Shown: piece after piece, positions 25,421 through 39,742 of the stretch
How positions within the stretch are numbered: position 1 is the stretch's first letter
Layout: each line of letters starts with the position of its first letter
Assembly: GCA_036250195.1 (NCBI GenBank)
Contig: JAVHZZ010000074.1
Location: 124,001 to 188,000, forward strand
Length of the DNA stretch: 64,000 bases
Direction of reading: 5' to 3'
From: Mixophyes australis
Lineage: Eukaryota > Chordata > Amphibia > Anura > Limnodynastidae
The notes under the pieces: generated by a model
Database searches by the model: none
Told to the model about the DNA's origin: nothing
What the model saw: only the letters and a program-made list of their open reading frames with translations
Program-made: the position numbers and the translations under genes

Positions 25421-28400
25421 CGCAAAAGATAGTCATTTCTTCATTGCCGTCCAAAAACAAGGCTTTTTTACACTCCTGTCTCCCTTTCTCTTGGAAACAA
25501 TGACTAACATCAATCCTTTTACATAATTCTTGTTTCTCATGACATTTCTAACATTGCCCACAATTATCAACTTTCTAAGTCTTTCTGAGCAAGAGAAATC
25601 GCAAAAGATAGTCATTTCTTCATTGCCGTCCAAAAACAAGGCTTTTTTACACTCCTGTCTTCCTTTCTCTTGGAAACAATGACTTACATCAATCCTTTTA
25701 CATAATTCTTGTTTCTCATGACATTTCTAACATTGCCCACAATTATCAACTTTCTAAGTCTTTCTGAGCAAGAGAAATCGCAAAAGATAGTCATTTCTTC
25801 ATTGCCGTCCAAAAACAAGGCTTTTTTACACTCCTGTCTCCCTTTCTCTTGGAAACAATGACTAACATCAATCCTTTTACATAATTCTTGTTTCTCATGA
25901 CATTTCTAACATTGCCCACAATTATCAACTTTCTAAGTCTTTCTGAGCAAGAGAAATCGTAAAAGATAGTCATTTCTTCATTGCCGTCCAAAAACAAGGC
26001 TTTTTTACACTCCTGTCTCCCTTTCTCTTGGAAACAATGACTTACATCAATCCTTTTACATAATTCTTGTTTCTCATGACATTTCTAACATTGCCCACTA
26101 TTATCAACTTTCTAAGTCTTTCTGATCAAGAAAAATCGCAAAACATAGTCATTTCTTCATTGCCGTCCAAAAACAAGGCTTTTTTACACTCCTGTCTCCC
26201 TTTCTCTTGGAAACAATGACTAACATCAATCGTTTTACATAATTCTTGTTTCTCATGACATTTCTAACATTGCCCACAATTATCAACTTTCTAAGTCTTT
26301 CTGAGCAAGAGAAATCGCAAAAGATAGTCATTTCTTCATTGCCGTCCAAAAACAAGGCTTTTTTACACTCCTGTCTCCCTTTCTCTTGGAAACAATGACT
26401 TACATCAATCCTTTTACATAATTCTTGTTTCTCATGACATTTCTAACATTGCCCACAATTATCAACTTTCTAAGTCTTTCTGAGCAAGAGAAATCGCAAA
26501 AGATAGTCATTTCTTCATTGCCGTCCAAAAACAACGCTTTTTTACACTCCTGTCTCCCTTTCTCTTGGAAACAATGACTTACGTCAATCCTTTTACATAA
26601 TTCTTGTTTCTCATGACATTTCTAACATTGCCCACAATTATCAACTTTCTAAGTCTTTCTGAGCAAGAGAAATCGCAAAAGATAGTCATTTCTTCATTGC
26701 CGTCCAAAAACAAGGCTTTTTTACACTCCTGTCTCCCTTTCTCTTGGAAACAATGACTAACATCAATCCTTTTACATAATTCTTGTTTCTCATGACATTT
26801 CTAACATTGCCCACAATTATCAACTTTCTAAGTCTTTCTGAGCAAGAGAAATCGCAAAAGATAGTCATTTCTTCATTGCCGTCCAAAAACAAGGCTTTTT
26901 TACACTCCTGTCTCCCTTTCTCTTGGAAACAATGACTTACATCAATCCTTTTACATAATTCTTGTTTCTCATGACATTTCTAACATTGCCCACAATTATC
27001 AACTTTCTAAGTCTTTCTGAGCAAGAGAAATCGCAAAAGATAGTCATTTCTTCATTGCCGTCCAAAAACAAGGCTTTTTTACACTCCTGTCTCCCTTTCT
27101 CTTGGAAACAATGACTTACATCAATCCTTTTACATAATTCTTGTTTCTCATGACATTTCTAACATTGCCCACAATTATCAACTTTCTAAGTCTTTCTGAT
27201 CAAGAAAAATCGCAAAAGATAGTCATTTCTTCATTGCCGTCCAAAAACAAGGCTTTTTTACACTCCTGTCTCCCTTTCTCTTGGAAACAATGACTAACAT
27301 CAATCCTTTTACATAATTCTTGTTTCTCATGACATTTCTAACATTGCCCACAATTATCAACTTTCTAAGTCTTTCTGAGCAAGAGAAATCGCAAAAGACA
27401 GTCATTTCTTCATTGCCGTCCAAAAACAACGCTTTTTTACACTCCTGTCTCCCTTTCTCTTGGAAACAATGACTTACATCAATCCTTTTACATAATTCTT
27501 GTTTCTCATGACATTTCTAACATTGCCCACAATTATCAAATTTCTAAGTCTTTCTGAGCAAGAGAAATCGCAAAAGATAGTCATTTCTTCATTGCCGTCC
27601 AAAAACAAGGCTTTTTTACACTCCTGTCTCCCTTTCTCTTGGAAACAATGACTAACATCAATCCTTTTACATAATTCTTGTTTCTCATGACATTTCTAAC
27701 ATTGCCCACAATTATCAACTTTCTAAGTCTTTCTGAGCAAGAGAAATCGCAAAAGATAGTCCTTTCTTCATTGCCGTCCAAAAACAAGGCTTTTTTACAC
27801 TCCTGTCTCCCTTTCTCTTGGAAACAATGACTTACATCAATCCTTTTACATAATTCTTGTTTCTCATGACATTTCTAACATTGCCCACAATTATCAACTT
27901 TCTAAGTCTTTCTGAGCAAGAGAAATCGCAAAAGATAGTCATTTCTTCATTGCCGTCCAAAGACAAGGCTTTTTTACACTCCTGTCTCCCTTTCTCTTGG
28001 AAACAATGACTAACATCAATCCTTTTACATAATTCTTGTTTCTCATGACATTTCTAACATTGCCCACAATTATCAACTTTCTAAGTCTTTCTGATCAAGA
28101 AAAATCGCAAAACATAGTCATTTCTTCATTGCCGTCCAAAAACAACGCTTTTTTACACTCCTGTCTCCCTTTCTCTTGGAAACAATGACTTACATCAATC
28201 CTTTTACATAATTCTTGTTTCTCATGACATTTCTAACATTGCCCACAATTATCAAATTTCTAAGTCTTTCTGAGCAAGAGAAATCGCAAAAGATAGTCAT
28301 TTCTTCATTGCCGTCCAAAAACAAGGCTTTTTTACACTCCTGTCTCCCTTTCTCTTGGAAACAATGACTAACATCAATCCTTTTACATAATTCTTGTTTC

Positions 28401-31400
28401 TCATGACATTTCTAACAATGCCCACAATTATCAACTTTCTAAGTCTTTCTGAGCAAGAGAAATCGCAAAAGATAGTCATTTCTTCATTGCCGTCCAAAAA
28501 CAAGGCTTTTTTACACTCCTGTCTCCCTTTCTCTTGGAAATAATGACTTACATCAATCCTTTTACATAATTCTTGTTTCTCATGACATTTATAACATTGC
28601 CCACAATTATCAACTTTCTAAGTCTTTCTGATCAAGAAAAATCGCAAAACATAGTCATTTCTTCATTGCCGTCCAAAAACAAGGCTTTTTTACACTCCTG
28701 TCTCACTTTCTCTTGGAAACAATGACTAACATCAATCATTTTACATAATTCTTGTTTCTCATGACATTTCTAACATTGCCCACAATTATCAACTTTCTAA
28801 GTCTTTCTGAGCAAGAGAAATCGCAAAAGATAGTCATTTCTTCATTGCCGTCCAAAAACAAGGCTTTTTTACACTCCTGTCTCCCTTTCTCTTGGAAACA
28901 ATGACTAACATCAATCCTTTTACATAATTCTTGTTTCTCATGACATTTCTAACATTGCCCACAATTATCAACTTTCTAAGTCTTTCTGAGCAAGAGAAAT
29001 CGCAAAAGACAGTCATTTCTTCATTGCCGTCCAAAAACAACGCTTTTTTACACTCCTGTCTCCCTTTCTCTTGGAAACAATGACTTACATCAATCCTTTT
29101 ACATAATTCTTGTTTCTCATGACATTTCTAACATTGCCCACAATTATCAAATTTCTAAGTCTTTCTGAGCAAGAGAAATCGCAAAAGATAGTCATTTCTT
29201 CATTGCCGTCCAAAAACAAGGCTTTTTTACACTCCTGTCTCCCTTTCTCTTGGAAACAATGACTTACATCAATCCTTTTACATAATTCTTGTTTCTCATG
29301 ACATTTCTAACATTGCCCACAATTATCAACTTTCTAAGTCTTTCTGATCAAGAAAAATCGCAAAACATAGTCATTTCTTCATTGCCGTCCAAAAACAAGG
29401 CTTTTTTTACACTCCTGTCTCCCTTTCTCTTGGAAACAATGACTTACATCAATCCTTTTACATAATTCTTTTTTCTCATGACATCTCTAACATTGCCCAC
29501 AATTATCAACTTTCTAAGTCTTTCTGAGCAAGAGAAATCGCAAAAGATAGTCATTTCTTCATTGCCGTCCAAAAACAAGGCTTTTTTACACTCCTGTCTC
29601 CCTTTCTCTTGGAAACAATGACTTACATCAATCCTTTTACATAATTCTTGTTTCTCATGACATTTCTAACATTGCCCACAATTATCAACTTTCTAAGTCT
29701 TTCTGAGCAAGAGAAATCGCAAAAGATAGTCATTTCTTCATTGCCGTCCAAAAACAAGGCTTTTTTACACTCCTGTCTCCCTTTCTCTTGGAAACAATGA
29801 CTAACATCAATCCTTTTACATAATTCTTGTTTCTCATGACATTTCTAACATTGCCCACAATTATCAACTTTCTAAGTCTTTCTGAGCAAGAGAAATCGCA
29901 AAAGATAGTCATTTCTTCATTGCCGTCCAAAAACAAGGCTTTTTTACACTCCTGTCTCCCTTTCTCTTGGAAACAATGACTTACATCAATCCTTTTACAT
30001 AATTCTTGTTTCTCATGACATTTCTAACATTGCCCACAATTATCAACTTTCTAAGTCTTTCTGAGCAAGAGAAATCGCAAAAGATAGTCATTTCTTCATT
30101 GCCGTCCAAAAACAAGGCTTTTTTACACTCCTGTCTCCCTTTCTCTTGGAAACAATGACTAACATCAATCCTTTTACATAATTCTTGTTTCTCATGACAT
30201 TTCTAACATTGCCCACAATTATCAACTTTCTAAGTCTTTCTGAGCAAGAGAAATCGCAAAAGATAGTCATTTCTTCATTGCCGTCCAAAAACAAGGCTTT
30301 TTTACACTCCTGTCTCCCTTTCTCTTGGAAACAATGACTTACATCAATCCTTTTACATAATTCTTGTTTCTCATGACATTTCTAACATTTCCCACAATTA
30401 TCAACTTTCTAAGTCTTTCTGAGCAAGAGAAATCGCAAAAGATAGTCATTTCTTCATTGCCGTCCAAAAACAAGGCTTTTTTACACTCCTGTCTCCCTTT
30501 CTCTTGGAAACAATGACTTACATCAATCCTTTTACATAATTCTTGTTTCTCATGACATTTCTAACATTGCCCACAATTATCAACTTTCTAAGTCTTTCTG
30601 ATCAAGAAAAATCGCAAAAGATAGTCATTTCTTCATTGCCGTCCAAAAACAAGGCTTTTTTACACTCCTGTCTCCCTTTCTCTTGGAAACAATGACTAAC
30701 ATCAATCCTTTTACATAATTCTTGTTTCTCATGACATTTCTAACATTGCCCACAATTATCAACTTTCTAAGTCTTTCTGAGCAAGAGAAATCGCAAAAGA
30801 CAGTCATTTCTTCATTGCCGTCCAAAAACAACGCTTTTTTACACTCCTGTCTCCCTTTCTCTTGGAAACAATGACTTACATCAATCGTTTTACATAATTA
30901 TTGTTTCTCATGACATTTCTAACATTGCCCACAATTATCAAATTTCTAAGTCTTTCTGAGCAAGAGAAATCGCAAAAGATAGTCATTTCTTCATTGCCGT
31001 CCAAAGACAAGGCTTTTTTACACTCCTGTCTCCCTTTCTCTTGGAAACAATGACTAACATCAATCCTTTTACATAATTCTTGTTTCTCATGACATTTCTA
31101 ACATTGCCCACAATTATCAACTTTCTAAGTCTTTCTGATCAAGAAAAATCGCAAAAGATAGTCATTTCTTCAATGCCGTCCAAAGTCAAGGCTTTTTTAC
31201 ACTCCTGTCTCCCTTTCTCTTGGAAACAATGACTTACATCAATCCTTTTACATAATTCTTGTTTCTCATGACATTTCTAACATTGCCCACAATTATCAAC
31301 TTTCTAAGTCTTTCTGATCAAGAAAAATCGCAAAAGATAGTCATTTCTTCATTGCCGTCCAAAAACAAGGCTTTTTTACACTCCTGTCTCCCTTTCTCTT

Positions 31401-31548
31401 GGAAACAATGACTAACATCAATCCTTTTACATAATTCTTGTTTCTCATGACATTTCTAACATTGCCCACAATTATCAACTTTCTAAGTCTTTCTGAGCAA
31501 GAGAAATCGCAAAAGACAGTCATTTCTTCATTGCCGTCCAAAAACAAC
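24746..31548. repeat. 38-monomer (6803 bp) tandem duplication, copy 1
   Basis: A long ordered series of rare variants recurs in the next block at an offset of 6803, 6982 or 7161 (38, 39 or 40 monomers plus one base). The series includes A at 25298, T at 25661 (CTTCCTTTC), T at 25960 (CGTAAAAG), CCACTATTATC near 26098, ATCGTTTTAC near 26231, ACGTCAATCC near 26583, GTCCTTTC near 27762, AATAATGAC near 28541, TTTATAACATT near 28590, ATCATTTTAC near 28738, a T7 run at 29402-29408, CATTTCCCAC near 30390, ATTATTGTTTC near 30899 and AAAGTCAAGG near 31185. The steps in offset mark single-monomer gains and losses after duplication. Confidence 0.88.
29359..29538. repeat. 180-bp monomer with T7 run
   Basis: T7 at 29402-29408, in a monomer that also has p112 T (CTTTTTTCTC) and a private T-to-C change giving ATCTCTAAC near 29485. 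Its duplicate is at 36520. Confidence 0.92.
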
Positions 31549-34500
31549 GCTTTTTTACACTCCTGTCTCCCTTTCTCTTGGAAACAATGACTAACATCAA
31601 TCCTTTTACATAATTCTTGTTTCTCATGACATTTCTAACATTGCCCACAATTATCAACTTTCTAAGTCTTTCTGAGCAAGAGAAATCGCAAAAGACAGTC
31701 ATTTCTTCATTGCCGTCCAAAAACAAGGCTTTTTTACACTCCTGTCTCCCTTTCTCTTGGAAACAATGACTTACATCAATCCTTTTACATAATTCTTGTT
31801 TCTCATGACATTTCTAACATTGCCCACAATTATCAAATTTCTAAGTCTTTCTGAGCAAGAGAAATCGCAAAAGATAGTCATTTCTTCATTGCCGTCCAAA
31901 AACAAGGCTTTTTTACACTCCTGTCTCCCTTTCTCTTGGAAACAATGACTAACATCAATCCTTTTACATAATTCTTGTTTCTCATGACATTTCTAACATT
32001 GCCCACAATTATCAACTTTCTAAGTCTTTCTGAGCAAGAGAAATCGCAAAAGATAGTCATTTCTTCATTGCCGTCCAAAAACAAGGCTTTTTTACACTCC
32101 AGTCTCCCTTTCTCTTGGAAACAATGACTTACATCAATCCTTTTACATAATTCTTGTTTCTCATGACATTTCTAACATTGCCCACAATTATCAACTTTCT
32201 AAGTCTTTCTGATCAAGAAAAATCGCAAAAGATAGTCATTTCTTCATTGCCGTCCAAAAACAAGGCTTTTTTACACTCCTGTCTCCCTTTCTCTTGGAAA
32301 CAATGACTAACATCAATCCTTTTACATAATTCTTGTTTCTCATGACATTTCTAACATTGCCCACAATTATCAACTTTCTAAGTCTTTCTGAGCAAGAGAA
32401 ATCGCAAAAGATAGTCATTTCTTCATTGCCGTCCAAAAACAAGGCTTTTTTACACTCCTGTCTTCCTTTCTCTTGGAAACAATGACTTACATCAATCCTT
32501 TTACATAATTCTTGTTTCTCATGACATTTCTAACATTGCCCACAATTATCAACTTTCTAAGTCTTTCTGAGCAAGAGAAATCGCAAAAGATAGTCATTTC
32601 TTCATTGCCGTCCAAAAACAAGGCTTTTTTACACTCCTGTCTCCCTTTCTCTTGGAAACAATGACTAACATCAATCCTTTTACATAATTCTTGTTTCTCA
32701 TGACATTTCTAACATTGCCCACAATTATCAACTTTCTAAGTCTTTCTGATCAAGAAAAATCGCAAAACATAGTCATTTCTTCATTGCCGTCCAAAAACAA
32801 GGCTTTTTTACACTCCTGTCTCCCTTTCTCTTGGAAACAATGACTAACATCAATCCTTTTACATAATTCTTGTTTCTCATGACATTTCTAACATTGCCCA
32901 CAATTATCAACTTTCTAAGTCTTTCTGAGCAAGAGAAATCGTAAAAGATAGTCATTTCTTCATTGCCGTCCAAAAACAAGGCTTTTTTACACTCCTGTCT
33001 CCCTTTCTCTTGGAAACAATGACTTACATCAATCCTTTTACATAATTCTTGTTTCTCATGACATTTCTAACATTGCCCACTATTATCAACTTTCTAAGTC
33101 TTTCTGATCAAGAAAAATCGCAAAACATAGTCATTTCTTCATTGCCGTCCAAAAACAAGGCTTTTTTACACTCCTGTCTCCCTTTCTCTTGGAAACAATG
33201 ACTAACATCAATCGTTTTACATAATTCTTGTTTCTCATGACATTTCTAACATTGCCCACAATTATCAACTTTCTAAGTCTTTCTGAGCAAGAGAAATCGC
33301 AAAAGATAGTCATTTCTTCATTGCCGTCCAAAAACAAGGCTTTTTTACACTCCTGTCTCCCTTTCTCTTGGAAACAATGACTTACATCAATCCTTTTACA
33401 TAATTCTTGTTTCTCATGACATTTCTAACATTGCCCACAATTATCAACTTTCTAAGTCTTTCTGAGCAAGAGAAATCGCAAAAGATAGTCATTTCTTCAT
33501 TGCCGTCCAAAAACAACGCTTTTTTACACTCCTGTCTCCCTTTCTCTTGGAAACAATGACTTACGTCAATCCTTTTACATAATTCTTGTTTCTCATGACA
33601 TTTCTAACATTGCCCACAATTATCAACTTTCTAAGTCTTTCTGAGCAAGAGAAATCGCAAAAGATAGTCATTTCTTCATTGCCGTCCAAAAACAAGGCTT
33701 TTTTACACTCCTGTCTCCCTTTCTCTTGGAAACAATGACTAACATCAATCCTTTTACATAATTCTTGTTTCTCATGACATTTCTAACATTGCCCACAATT
33801 ATCAACTTTCTAAGTCTTTCTGAGCAAGAGAAATCGCAAAAGATAGTCATTTCTTCATTGCCGTCCAAAAACAAGGCTTTTTTACACTCCTGTCTCCCTT
33901 TCTCTTGGAAACAATGACTTACATCAATCCTTTTACATAATTCTTGTTTCTCATGACATTTCTAACATTGCCCACAATTATCAACTTTCTAAGTCTTTCT
34001 GAGCAAGAGAAATCGCAAAAGATAGTCATTTCTTCATTGCCGTCCAAAAACAAGGCTTTTTTACACTCCTGTCTCCCTTTCTCTTGGAAACAATGACTTA
34101 CATCAATCCTTTTACATAATTCTTGTTTCTCATGACATTTCTAACATTGCCCACAATTATCAACTTTCTAAGTCTTTCTGATCAAGAAAAATCGCAAAAG
34201 ATAGTCATTTCTTCATTGCCGTCCAAAAACAAGGCTTTTTTACACTCCTGTCTCCCTTTCTCTTGGAAACAATGACTAACATCAATCCTTTTACATAATT
34301 CTTGTTTCTCATGACATTTCTAACATTGCCCACAATTATCAACTTTCTAAGTCTTTCTGAGCAAGAGAAATCGCAAAAGACAGTCATTTCTTCATTGCCG
34401 TCCAAAAACAACGCTTTTTTACACTCCTGTCTCCCTTTCTCTTGGAAACAATGACTTACATCAATCCTTTTACATAATTCTTGTTTCTCATGACATTTCT

Positions 34501-37500
34501 AACATTGCCCACAATTATCAAATTTCTAAGTCTTTCTGAGCAAGAGAAATCGCAAAAGATAGTCATTTCTTCATTGCCGTCCAAAAACAAGGCTTTTTTA
34601 CACTCCTGTCTCCCTTTCTCTTGGAAACAATGACTAACATCAATCCTTTTACATAATTCTTGTTTCTCATGACATTTCTAACATTGCCCACAATTATCAA
34701 CTTTCTAAGTCTTTCTGAGCAAGAGAAATCGCAAAAGATAGTCCTTTCTTCATTGCCGTCCAAAAACAAGGCTTTTTTACACTCCTGTCTCCCTTTCTCT
34801 TGGAAACAATGACTTACATCAATCCTTTTACATAATTCTTGTTTCTCATGACATTTCTAACATTGCCCACAATTATCAACTTTCTAAGTCTTTCTGAGCA
34901 AGAGAAATCGCAAAAGATAGTCATTTCTTCATTGCCGTCCAAAAACAATGCTTTTTTACACTCCTGTCTCCCTTTCTCTTGGAAACAATGACTTACATCA
35001 ATCCTTTTACATAATTCTTGTTTCTCATGACATTTCTAACATTGCCCACAATTATCAACTTTCTAAGTCTTTCTGAGCAAGAGAAATCGCAAAAGATAGT
35101 CATTTCTTCATTGCCGTCCAAAGACAAGGCTTTTTTACACTCCTGTCTCCCTTTCTCTTGGAAACAATGACTAACATCAATCCTTTTACATAATTCTTGT
35201 TTCTCATGACATTTCTAACATTGCCCACAATTATCAACTTTCTAAGTCTTTCTGATCAAGAAAAATCGCAAAACATAGTCATTTCTTCATTGCCGTCCAA
35301 AAACAACGCTTTTTTACACTCCTGTCTCCCTTTCTCTTGGAAACAATGACTTACATCAATCCTTTTACATAATTCTTGTTTCTCATGACATTTCTAACAT
35401 TGCCCACAATTATCAAATTTCTAAGTCTTTCTGAGCAAGAGAAATCGCAAAAGATAGTCATTTCTTCATTGCCGTCCAAAAACAAGGCTTTTTTACACTC
35501 CTGTCTCCCTTTCTCTTGGAAACAATGACTAACATCAATCCTTTTACATAATTCTTGTTTCTCATGACATTTCTAACAATGCCCACAATTATCAACTTTC
35601 TAAGTCTTTCTGAGCAAGAGAAATCGCAAAAGATAGTCATTTCTTCATTGCCGTCCAAAAACAAGGCTTTTTTACACTCCTGTCTCCCTTTCTCTTGGAA
35701 ATAATGACTTACATCAATCCTTTTACATAATTCTTGTTTCTCATGACATTTATAACATTGCCCACAATTATCAACTTTCTAAGTCTTTCTGATCAAGAAA
35801 AATCGCAAAACATAGTCATTTCTTCATTGCCGTCCAAAAACAAGGCTTTTTTACACTCCTGTCTCACTTTCTCTTGGAAACAATGACTAACATCAATCAT
35901 TTTACATAATTCTTGTTTCTCATGACATTTCTAACATTGCCCACAATTATCAACTTTCTAAGTCTTTCTGAGCAAGAGAAATCGCAAAAGATAGTCATTT
36001 CTTCATTGCCGTCCAAAAACAAGGCTTTTTTACACTCCTGTCTCCCTTTCTCTTGGAAACAATGACTAACATCAATCCTTTTACATAATTCTTGTTTCTC
36101 ATGACATTTCTAACATTGCCCACAATTATCAACTTTCTAAGTCTTTCTGAGCAAGAGAAATCGCAAAAGACAGTCATTTCTTCATTGCCGTCCAAAAACA
36201 ACGCTTTTTTACACTCCTGTCTCCCTTTCTCTTGGAAACAATGACTTACATCAATCCTTTTACATAATTCTTGTTTCTCATGACATTTCTAACATTGCCC
36301 ACAATTATCAAATTTCTAAGTCTTTCTGAGCAAGAGAAATCGCAAAAGATAGTCATTTCTTCATTGCCGTCCAAAAACAAGGCTTTTTTACACTCCTGTC
36401 TCCCTTTCTCTTGGAAACAATGACTTACATCAATCCTTTTACATAATTCTTGTTTCTCATGACATTTCTAACATTGCCCACAATTATCAACTTTCTAAGT
36501 CTTTCTGATCAAGAAAAATCGCAAAACATAGTCATTTCTTCATTGCCGTCCAAAAACAAGGCTTTTTTTACACTCCTGTCTCCCTTTCTCTTGGAAACAA
36601 TGACTTACATCAATCCTTTTACATAATTCTTTTTTCTCATGACATTTCTAACATTGCCCACAATTATCAACTTTCTAAGTCTTTCTGAGCAAGAGAAATC
36701 GCAAAAGATAGTCATTTCTTCATTGCCGTCCAAAAACAAGGCTTTTTTACACTCCTGTCTCCCTTTCTCTTGGAAACAATGACTTACATCAATCCTTTTA
36801 CATAATTCTTGTTTCTCATGACATTTCTAACATTGCCCACAATTATCAACTTTCTAAGTCTTTCTGAGCAAGAGAAATCGCAAAAGATAGTCATTTCTTC
36901 ATTGCCGTCCAAAAACAAGGCTTTTTTACACTCCTGTCTCCCTTTCTCTTGGAAACAATGACTAACATCAATCCTTTTACATAATTCTTGTTTCTCATGA
37001 CATTTCTAACATTGCCCACAATTATCAACTTTCTAAGTCTTTCTGAGCAAGAGAAATCGCAAAAGATAGTCATTTCTTCATTGCCGTCCAAAAACAAGGC
37101 TTTTTTACACTCCTGTCTCCCTTTCTCTTGGAAACAATGACTTACATCAATCCTTTTACATAATTCTTGTTTCTCATGACATTTCTAACATTGCCCACAA
37201 TTATCAACTTTCTAAGTCTTTCTGAGCAAGAGAAATCGCAAAAGATAGTCATTTCTTCATTGCCGTCCAAAAACAAGGCTTTTTTACACTCCTGTCTCCC
37301 TTTCTCTTGGAAACAATGACTAACATCAATCCTTTTACATAATTCTTGTTTCTCATGACATTTCTAACATTGCCCACAATTATCAACTTTCTAAGTCTTT
37401 CTGAGCAAGAGAAATCGCAAAAGATAGTCATTTCTTCATTGCCGTCCAAAAACAAGGCTTTTTTACACTCCTGTCTCCCTTTCTCTTGGAAACAATGACT

Positions 37501-38530
37501 TACATCAATCCTTTTACATAATTCTTGTTTCTCATGACATTTCTAACATTTCCCACAATTATCAACTTTCTAAGTCTTTCTGAGCAAGAGAAATCGCAAA
37601 AGATAGTCATTTCTTCATTGCCGTCCAAAAACAAGGCTTTTTTACACTCCTGTCTCCCTTTCTCTTGGAAACAATGACTTACATCAATCCTTTTACATAA
37701 TTCTTGTTTCTCATGACATTTCTAACATTGCCCACAATTATCAACTTTCTAAGTCTTTCTGATCAAGAAAAATCGCAAAAGACAGTCATTTCTTCATTGC
37801 CGTCCAAAAACAACGCTTTTTTACACTCCTGTCTCCCTTTCTCTTGGAAACAATGACTTACATCAATCCTTTTACATAATTATTGTTTCTCATGACATTT
37901 CTAACATTGCCCACAATTATCAAATTTCTAAGTCTTTCTGAGCAAGAGAAATCGCAAAAGATAGTCATTTCTTCATTGCCGTCCAAAGACAAGGCTTTTT
38001 TACACTCCTGTCTCCCTTTCTCTTGGAAACAATGACTAACATCAATCCTTTTACATAATTCTTGTTTCTCATGACATTTCTAACATTGCCCACAATTATC
38101 AACTTTCTAAGTCTTTCTGATCAAGAAAAATCGCAAAAGATAGTCATTTCTTCATTGCCGTCCAAAGTCAAGGCTTTTTTACACTCCTGTCTCCCTTTCT
38201 CTTGGAAACAATGACTTACATCAATCCTTTTACATAATTCTTGTTTCTCATGACATTTCTAACATTGCCCACAATTATCAACTTTCTAAGTCTTTCTGAT
38301 CAAGAAAAATCGCAAAAGATAGTCATTTCTTCATTGCCGTCCAAAAACAAGGCTTTTTTACACTCCTGTCTCCCTTTCTCTTGGAAACAATGACTAACAT
38401 CAATCCTTTTACATAATTCTTGTTTCTCATGACATTTCTAACATTGCCCACAATTATCAACTTTCTAAGTCTTTCTGAGCAAGAGAAATCGCAAAAGACA
38501 GTCATTTCTTCATTGCCGTCCAAAAACAAC
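31549..38530. repeat. 39-monomer (6982 bp) tandem duplication, copy 2
   Basis: This is the second copy of the block above. Relative to copy 1 it has gained one monomer near 32748 (TGATCA-junction type) and one near 34909 (p41 T), and lost one near 37780. Private point differences show divergence since duplication. Copy 1 has ATCTCTAAC near 29485 and ATGCCG near 31173, where this copy has the consensus. The T7 run is retained at 36563-36569. Confidence 0.88.
36520..36699. repeat. 180-bp monomer with T7 run (duplicate)
   Basis: T7 at 36563-36569, 7161 bp after its partner. It shares p112 T but lacks the partner's private ATCTCTAAC change. Confidence 0.92.
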
Positions 38531-39742
38531 GCTTTTTTACACTCCTGTCTCCCTTTCTCTTGGAAACAATGACTTACATCAATCCTTTTACATAATTCTT
38601 GTTTCTCATGACATTTCTAACATTGCCCACAATTATCAAATTTCTAAGTCTTTCTGAGCAAGAGAAATCGCAAAAGATAGTCATTTCTTCATTGCCGTCC
38701 AAAAACAAGGCTTTTTTACACTCCTGTCTCCCTTTCTCTTGGAAACAATGACTAACATCAATCCTTTTACATAATTCTTGTTTCTCATGACATTTCTAAC
38801 ATTGCCCACAATTATCAACTTTCTAAGTCTTTCTGAGCAAGAGAAATCGCAAAAGATAGTCCTTTCTTCATTGCCGTCCAAAAACAAGGCTTTTTTACAC
38901 TCCTTTCTCCCTTTCTCTTGGAAACAATGACTTACATCAATCCTTTTACATAATTCTTGTTTCTCATGACATTTCTAACATTGCCCACAATTATCAACTT
39001 TCTAAGTCTTTCTGAGCAAGAGAAATCGCAAAAGATAGTCCTTTCTTCATTGCCGTCCAAAAACAAGGCTTTTTTACACTCCTGTCTCCCTTTCTCTTGG
39101 AAACAATGACTTACATCAATCCTTTTACATAATTCTTGTTTCTCATGACATTTCTAACATTGCCCACAATTATCAACTTTCTAAGTCTTTCTGAGCAAGA
39201 GAAATCGCAAAAGATAGTCATTTCTTCATTGCCGTCCAAAAACAATGCTTTTTTACACTCCTGTCTCCCTTTCTCTTGGAAACAATGACTTACATCAATC
39301 CTTTTACATAATTCTTGTTTCTCATGACATTTCTAACATTGCCCACAATTATCAACTTTCTAAGTCTTTCTGAGCAAGAGAAATCGCAAAAGATAGTCAT
39401 TTCTTCATTGCCGTCCAAAGACAAGGCTTTTTTACACTCCTGTCTCCCTTTCTCTTGGAAACAATGACTAACATCAATCCTTTTACATAATTCTTGTTTC
39501 TCATGACATTTCTAACATTGCCCACAATTATCAACTTTCTAAGTCTTTCTGATCAAGAAAAATCGCAAAAGATAGTCATTTCTTCATTGCCGTCCAAAGA
39601 CAAGGCTTTTTTACACTCCTGTCTCCCTTTCTCTTGGAAACAATGACTTACATCAATCCTTTTACATAATTCTTGTTTCTCATGACATTTCTAACATTGC
39701 CCACAATTATCAACTTTCTAAGTCTTTCTGATCAAGAAAAAT
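38311..39742. repeat. 8-monomer block related to the following 6-mer
   Basis: The monomers run in order: p86 A; p10 C with p41 C and p151 A; p86 A; GTCCTTTC; GTCCTTTC; p41 T; AAAGACAAGG ending in TGATCA; AAAGACAAGG ending in TGATCA. The next block repeats this start 1432 bp on. Two neighbouring monomers carrying GTCCTTTC (38862 and 39040), and two with AAAGACAAGG, point to single-monomer duplication. A private CCTTTCTCC lies near 38905. Confidence 0.75.
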
